Assembly (NCBI GenBank): GCA_040265115.1
Contig: JBDQGZ010000072.1
Location: 1-9,609, forward strand
DNA length: 9,609 bases
Direction of reading: 5' to 3'
Source of the DNA: M55B157 sp040265115
GTDB taxonomy: Bacteria; Actinomycetota; Actinomycetes; S36-B12
The translations under genes were made by a program, and so were the position numbers. Of the stretch, positions 6,624 through 9,609 are shown piece after piece. Each line of letters begins with the position of its first letter. Positions within the stretch are counted from its first letter, which is position 1. The notes beneath the pieces were generated by a model. That model ran no database searches, was not told the origin of the DNA, and was given only the letters and a program-made list of their open reading frames with translations.

Positions 6624-6652
6624 AATGTACGGACATTCGGACAAGATGTCCA
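6624..6652 (-). promoter_or_regulatory. Promoter of the GntR-exporter operon
   Basis: On the minus strand there is a -35 TGGACA (6652-6647, five of six matches to TTGACA). A spacer of exactly 17 bp follows, then a -10 TACATT (6629-6624), then seven bases (6623-6617) and GTG 6616. The elements and spacing match an actinobacterial housekeeping sigma promoter of a leaderless transcript. This is the best promoter in the window. Confidence 0.65.
6626..6651. promoter_or_regulatory. Candidate GntR/HutC operators overlapping the -10 and -35
   Basis: TGTACGGACA (6626-6635) has the GT-N4-AC form expected for HutC-type operators and overlaps the -10. GGACA-AGA-TGTCC (6639-6651) is a 13-bp inverted repeat overlapping the -35. 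The half site CGGACA also repeats directly at 6630-6635 and 6638-6643. Binding by the adjacent GntR protein would block its own promoter. That it binds here is inferred from position and form. Confidence 0.55.
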
Positions 6653-6799
6653 GCCCATGAGAGCACTCGGCCCCGAGGCCAGTCGATCGGTGCAGATCTC
6701 TCGCAGCCACTCAGCACTCGTCTTCGGGACGCGATCGAGGGTCGCTGAATCCACGCGCATCACCCCGAAGCGCATCGCGTCGAGTCATAGAGCAGTGAC
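6653..6799. other. Remainder of the divergent GntR / sulfotransferase intergenic region
   Basis: An open frame crosses this stretch on each strand, but neither resembles a protein. CTTCGGG (6722-6728) and CCCGAAG (6764-6770) form a 7-bp inverted repeat with a 35-base interval. AGTCA-N8-TGACT (6783-6800) abuts the candidate -10 of the sulfotransferase gene and could be an operator. No RNA gene was recognised. Confidence 0.35.
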
Positions 6800-6805
6800 T
6801 AGGCT
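6800..6805 (+). promoter_or_regulatory. Candidate -10 box for a leaderless sulfotransferase transcript
   Basis: TAGGCT fits TANNNT and ends seven bases before GTG 6813, the same spacing as at the GntR gene. No good -35 is seen 16-18 bp upstream, so an activator, or a start at GTG 6795 from another promoter, remains possible. Confidence 0.4.
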
Positions 6806-6812
6806 CCGCGAT

Positions 6813-7682
6813 GTGGAACTCGTCATCCGGGATGCCCCGAATGAGCCCATCTTCGTCGGTGGTACCGGTCGCAGTGGGACGACGATCGGGGGACGACTCC
6901 TTGGCCACCATCGCGATGTGGGCTCGACTAATCCACGCGAACTGCGATTCATCGCCTCGGCCGGTGGCCTCGCTGATGCCTACGCCGGGCGGTGCACCCC
7001 GGCGACAGTCGCGAAGAACATGGTGGAGCACTGGTACGAGCGGGTGAAGCCATCAGGGGTGAAGTCGGGGCTGTATCGACGCATCACACGTGACGAACTC
7101 GACCGCCTTGTCGACGAATACCTCACTCTATTTCCCGATGACGCCTATACCGCGTCGCGACGCTTCGCGGAGACGATCATCTCCTCGCGAACGCAACGCG
7201 ATCCCGAGCTCTGCTGGGTCGACACCACTCCGGCGAATGCACGTGCTGCCGATCGAGTTCTTGCGCTCTTCCCCGAGGGCCGCGTCGTGCACATGATGCG
7301 CGATGGCCGGGACGTCTCGGCGTCCTTCGTCTCCAAGCCCTTCGGCCCCGATGAGGTATTCGAAGGCTTGGAGGAATGGCGGGCACGGATGATCGAGGCG
7401 CATGAGGCCGAGCAGCGCGCCCCTCAGGGCCGAGTGATGCGTGTCGATCTCGAGCAATTGGCGGCTACTCGCCGGGACGAGACCCTGACCGAACTCCTGG
7501 AGTTCCTCGGTCTTCGCCCGGACCGTCGCATGCGCGAGTGGTTCGACAAGAAAGTGATGGCGGCGCAGGCACATGTCGGTCGCTGGCGCAAGGACTATGA
7601 CGACGACACCGCGCGTCGCATCGATGATCGATATGGCGAGATCATCGACGAGTTGAACTCGCTGGGGGTGCCGCACCCGTGA
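6813..7682 (+). CDS. PAPS-dependent sulfotransferase family protein
   Basis: The 289-residue product has the two cofactor motifs of sulfotransferases. The 5'-phosphosulfate loop is PIFVGGTGRSGTT (12-24), directly after the first strand. The 3'-phosphate motif is VVHMMRDGRDVSASF (158-172), with Arg163 and Ser169/171. These enzymes transfer sulfate from PAPS to hydroxyl or amino groups of sugars, lipids or small molecules. The acceptor-binding middle (about 55-140) and C-terminal helices (about 180-289) do not identify the substrate. The frame is open back to 6471, but the first 114 codons are antisense to the GntR gene and its upstream region and look non-coding. GTG 6813, seven bases after a TANNNT box, puts the P-loop near the N-terminus as is usual; GTG 6795 is the alternative. 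Its stop overlaps the next gene's start by four bases (GTGA), so the two are cotranslated. Confidence 0.88.
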   Translation: MELVIRDAPNEPIFVGGTGRSGTTIGGRLLGHHRDVGSTNPRELRFIASAGGLADAYAGRCTPATVAKNMVEHWYERVKPSGVKSGLYRRITRDELDRLVDEYLTLFPDDAYTASRRFAETIISSRTQRDPELCWVDTTPANARAADRVLALFPEGRVVHMMRDGRDVSASFVSKPFGPDEVFEGLEEWRARMIEAHEAEQRAPQGRVMRVDLEQLAATRRDETLTELLEFLGLRPDRRMREWFDKKVMAAQAHVGRWRKDYDDDTARRIDDRYGEIIDELNSLGVPHP

Positions 7683-9130
7683 TCTCCATCTCTGCGCCAC
7701 CCAATGAGGTCGGATCGGCGGCGCTTGCGGCGGCAGCGCGCATGGCGGTGGAACGGCTCGGTGGCGATGGAGACGGTTGCGCGCTCGTGGTGCGACTGAT
7801 GCTCGAGGATGTGCAGTCGCGACAGATCGACGGTGTCGATGCCGGGGATGTCGATCTTCGGATCGACGTCGAGGGAACCGAGGTGGTTCTCACGCTGCGT
7901 GACGGGGGTGCGCCGAGCCAGACTGAACCTGCCACTCTCAATCCGCTGGTCATGCTCGGTGTCGTCACCGGCTCCAGCACGGGAACCGATGGGCACGCGA
8001 ACGTCACCGAGGTGCGGCTGGCGCTGCAGGCCCATCACGAGGTCTTCGATCATTCCGGTATCGATGTCCTCGACGCTGATGCGCCGGAGAGTAGCGACGA
8101 AGTCACGATCCGCGATCTCACCGCGGATGATGCCGCGGGCCTCACGACGCTGATCTATCGGTGCTATGGCTGGAGTTACGCCCATCCGGATATGTATTAC
8201 CCCGATCGCATCGCCTCGGCGATCACAGCGGGGGCGCGGCTCGGAGAGGTCGCGGTGAATCGCGACGGGGAACTCGTCGCGCACTGGGGTGCGGTTCGCC
8301 ACGGTCCCCATGTCGTGGAGTCCGGCAGCACCGTGACTGATCCGCGCTACCGCCATCGTGGGATCGCCGGCCAACTCGGTGAGCGACTACTGCAACGACT
8401 CGGGGAGATGGGCGCCCTCGGCCGGTTCCGTGAACCAGTTCTCACCCACACGGCGACGCAGGCGATCGCGCTCAAAGAGGGTGCAGTGATGGTGGGGCTG
8501 CGCGCGAATTGCGGGCACGCGATCGCGCAGGTCGGTATCACTGATGGATTGGTATCGCATCGGACAAGCCTCACCGTCGCCTACGCCGTCCTTCGTCCGC
8601 TCGATCCTGCCGACATCTATGTCCCGCATGTGTACGAGCCGATCCTGCGCACCGTGCTGTCAACTGCCGATTGGCCGCGCACGATTCGGCACGCAGAATC
8701 ACATGTCGAGGCTCCGTCGGGGTCGGTGAGTTCGATCAGCTACGACCATGCGAATCGGTCTGCGGTCATCGATGTGACCGTCGTGGGCCAAGATTTGATC
8801 GACGTGGTCGACTCGGCCCTCGATGCGGCACGTCGATCTGGGTCGCGCTATGTCGAGGTACGCCTACCCACGGCACAGCCAGCGTTCGCTGAACTCGGTG
8901 AGGGATTGATCGATCTGGGCCTGGCCTATGCAGCGTATGTGCCGCTGCTGCAGGCTGATTCCGATGTGCTTGCGCTGCAGTGGCTTGATGATGCGGAGGT
9001 GGACACCTCTGATTGGCACTATGCCGATGATCGGGTGGAGGCGTTTGCGCTCAGTGTGGTGGCGCAGATACGCGAGGCCGCCGATCGAGCGGTCAGAGTG
9101 CGGCGGGAAGCAGCCCGACAGGCGCGCTGA
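7679..9130 (+). CDS. RsbW-like ATPase domain fused to GNAT N-acetyltransferase and a C-terminal domain
   Basis: The 483-residue protein has three parts. Residues about 10-118 resemble an RsbW/anti-sigma-type histidine-kinase-like ATPase fold: a helix where the N-box would be (ALVVRLMLEDV, 35-45, lacking the usual Asn), a G1-like LRDGGAP (73-79), and GHANVTEVRLAL (105-116) near the G2 position. Residues about 140-300 are a GNAT acetyltransferase. EVTIRDLTADDAAGL begins the fold, WSYAHPDMYYPDRI follows, and acetyl-CoA motif A is DPRYRHRGIAGQLGERLL (221-238), matching R/Q-x-x-G-x-G/A. Residues about 335-483 are a further alpha/beta domain whose LGLAYAAYVPLL...LALQWL segment (413-436) resembles the C-terminal part of other RsbW-GNAT fusions. 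The N-box change suggests that ATP binding or kinase activity is weak or lost. The GTG start overlaps the sulfotransferase stop. The substrate is unknown; a link to the sulfated product is inferred only from coupling. Confidence 0.8.
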   Translation: MISISAPPNEVGSAALAAAARMAVERLGGDGDGCALVVRLMLEDVQSRQIDGVDAGDVDLRIDVEGTEVVLTLRDGGAPSQTEPATLNPLVMLGVVTGSSTGTDGHANVTEVRLALQAHHEVFDHSGIDVLDADAPESSDEVTIRDLTADDAAGLTTLIYRCYGWSYAHPDMYYPDRIASAITAGARLGEVAVNRDGELVAHWGAVRHGPHVVESGSTVTDPRYRHRGIAGQLGERLLQRLGEMGALGRFREPVLTHTATQAIALKEGAVMVGLRANCGHAIAQVGITDGLVSHRTSLTVAYAVLRPLDPADIYVPHVYEPILRTVLSTADWPRTIRHAESHVEAPSGSVSSISYDHANRSAVIDVTVVGQDLIDVVDSALDAARRSGSRYVEVRLPTAQPAFAELGEGLIDLGLAYAAYVPLLQADSDVLALQWLDDAEVDTSDWHYADDRVEAFALSVVAQIREAADRAVRVRREAARQAR

Positions 9131-9609
9131 GGCATTCGATCAGTCGGGCGCGAAGGGCCTTGCCACGTTTAGCGAAGGTGCGCTGGTGCGCAACGTATTC
9201 GGCTCGACCTTCGGAGGTTTCGATCCTGATCGGCTCGAATCCAAGATCGGACAGGTCGTAGGGCGCGGCCTGCATGTCGACGGCCCGGACATCGCGCGCG
9301 AGCGCGAAGGCATCGGCCAGCAGGTCCGAACCAACGACCGGGTAGGTGCGATACGCCCACTTGTACAGATCCATGGTGGCGTGCAGGCAGCCCGGTTGCT
9401 CGAGGTCGACCTGTGTCGCGCGCGTCGGCTGCACGGCGTTCAATGGCTGAGCGGCCACGGTGTAGAAGCGAAACGCATCGAAGTGGGTGCAGCGCAGTGG
9501 CGCAGACTCCACGACATCGGAGATCTCAGCATCGCTCAACCGCAACGGCCAGGTCGAATGCCGAACCTCGTCTTGCCTCAACCGATAGACCATTGCCCAC
9601 TCGTGCCGA
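9093..9609 (-). CDS. Actinobacterial '3-methyladenine DNA glycosylase' family protein, N-terminus beyond window
   Basis: Only the C-terminal 171 residues are visible. The frame remains open to the right edge, upstream of ATG 9593 (preceding residues RHEWA). The stretches HEWAMVYR-QDEVRH, RCTHFDAFRFYT, LEQPGCLHATMDLYKWAY, ARDVRAVDMQAAPYDL and IRIETSEGRAEYV are, from memory, characteristic of a conserved actinobacterial family routinely labelled 3-methyladenine DNA glycosylase. I see no helix-hairpin-helix or other known glycosylase motif in this half, so that label rests on family annotation rather than on catalytic residues; I would treat the reaction as unproven. ATG 9593 is an internal Met, not the start, because conserved family sequence continues upstream. 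The gene converges on the GNAT fusion gene, and its last 38 bases overlap the end of that gene. Confidence 0.7.
   Translation of the reverse strand, partial: RHEWAMVYRLRQDEVRHSTWPLRLSDAEISDVVESAPLRCTHFDAFRFYTVAAQPLNAVQPTRATQVDLEQPGCLHATMDLYKWAYRTYPVVGSDLLADAFALARDVRAVDMQAAPYDLSDLGFEPIRIETSEGRAEYVAHQRTFAKRGKALRARLIECLSAPVGLLPAAL

Noticed and set aside
6617..6775. N-terminal extension of the GntR frame from ATG 6775
   Set aside because: It would place 53 unrelated residues before the winged helix and cover the promoter and dyads. GTG 6616 fits family length and promoter spacing better.
6471..6812. N-terminal extension of the sulfotransferase frame from ATG 6471
   Set aside because: These 114 codons are antisense to the GntR gene's 5' end and its promoter. 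They give a Ser/Arg-rich product unlike any sulfotransferase N-terminus.
7595..8374. A 259-codon minus-strand open frame
   Set aside because: It is antisense to the sulfotransferase end and the RsbW-GNAT start. It is rich in Arg, His and Asp with no motif.

Overview
The window looks like chromosomal DNA of a high-GC Gram-positive bacterium (Actinomycetota). The reasons are the GC-rich third codon positions, GTG starts, the scarcity of Shine-Dalgarno sequences, a kinase-less PASTA membrane protein with an actinobacterial-type C-terminal cysteine domain, a DUF4185-type lipoprotein and an actinobacterial 'DNA-3-methyladenine glycosylase' family gene. No tRNA, rRNA, CRISPR array, transposase, integrase or phage gene was seen. 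I could not assign a genus.

Layout from left to right: (1) an MFS transporter on the minus strand, cut at the left edge (1-1140); (2) a divergent intergenic region with small palindromes; (3) a plus-strand envelope pair, a PASTA-repeat membrane protein (1329-2426) and a DUF4185-like lipoprotein (2552-3709); (4) a secreted acetolactate decarboxylase on the minus strand (3706-4425), whose stop codon shares a CTAG palindrome with the lipoprotein stop; (5) a divergent EthD-family small protein (4533-4829); (6) a minus-strand two-gene operon, a GntR/HutC regulator (5825-6616, start re-assigned) followed by a TauE/SafE anion exporter (4835-5794); (7) a divergent plus-strand two-gene operon, a PAPS-type sulfotransferase (start re-assigned to 6813) translationally coupled to a large fusion of a degenerate RsbW-like ATPase domain, a GNAT acetyltransferase domain and a C-terminal domain (7679-9130); (8) a convergent, overlapping minus-strand gene of the actinobacterial 3-methyladenine glycosylase family, cut at the right edge (9093-9609).

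The clearest regulatory signal is at the GntR gene. A near-consensus -35, a 17-bp spacer and a TANNNT -10 sit exactly 7 nt before a GTG codon, and two dyads of the GT-N4-AC / GGACA-N3-TGTCC type overlap the -10 and the -35. This suggests a leaderless, autoregulated GntR-exporter operon. The same spacing (TANNNT, 6-7 nt, start codon) recurs at three other genes and helps choose their starts. The gene pair most worth following up is the sulfotransferase and RsbW-GNAT fusion pair, next to a possible sulfite/sulfonate exporter operon. The sulfur link between the two operons is an inference.
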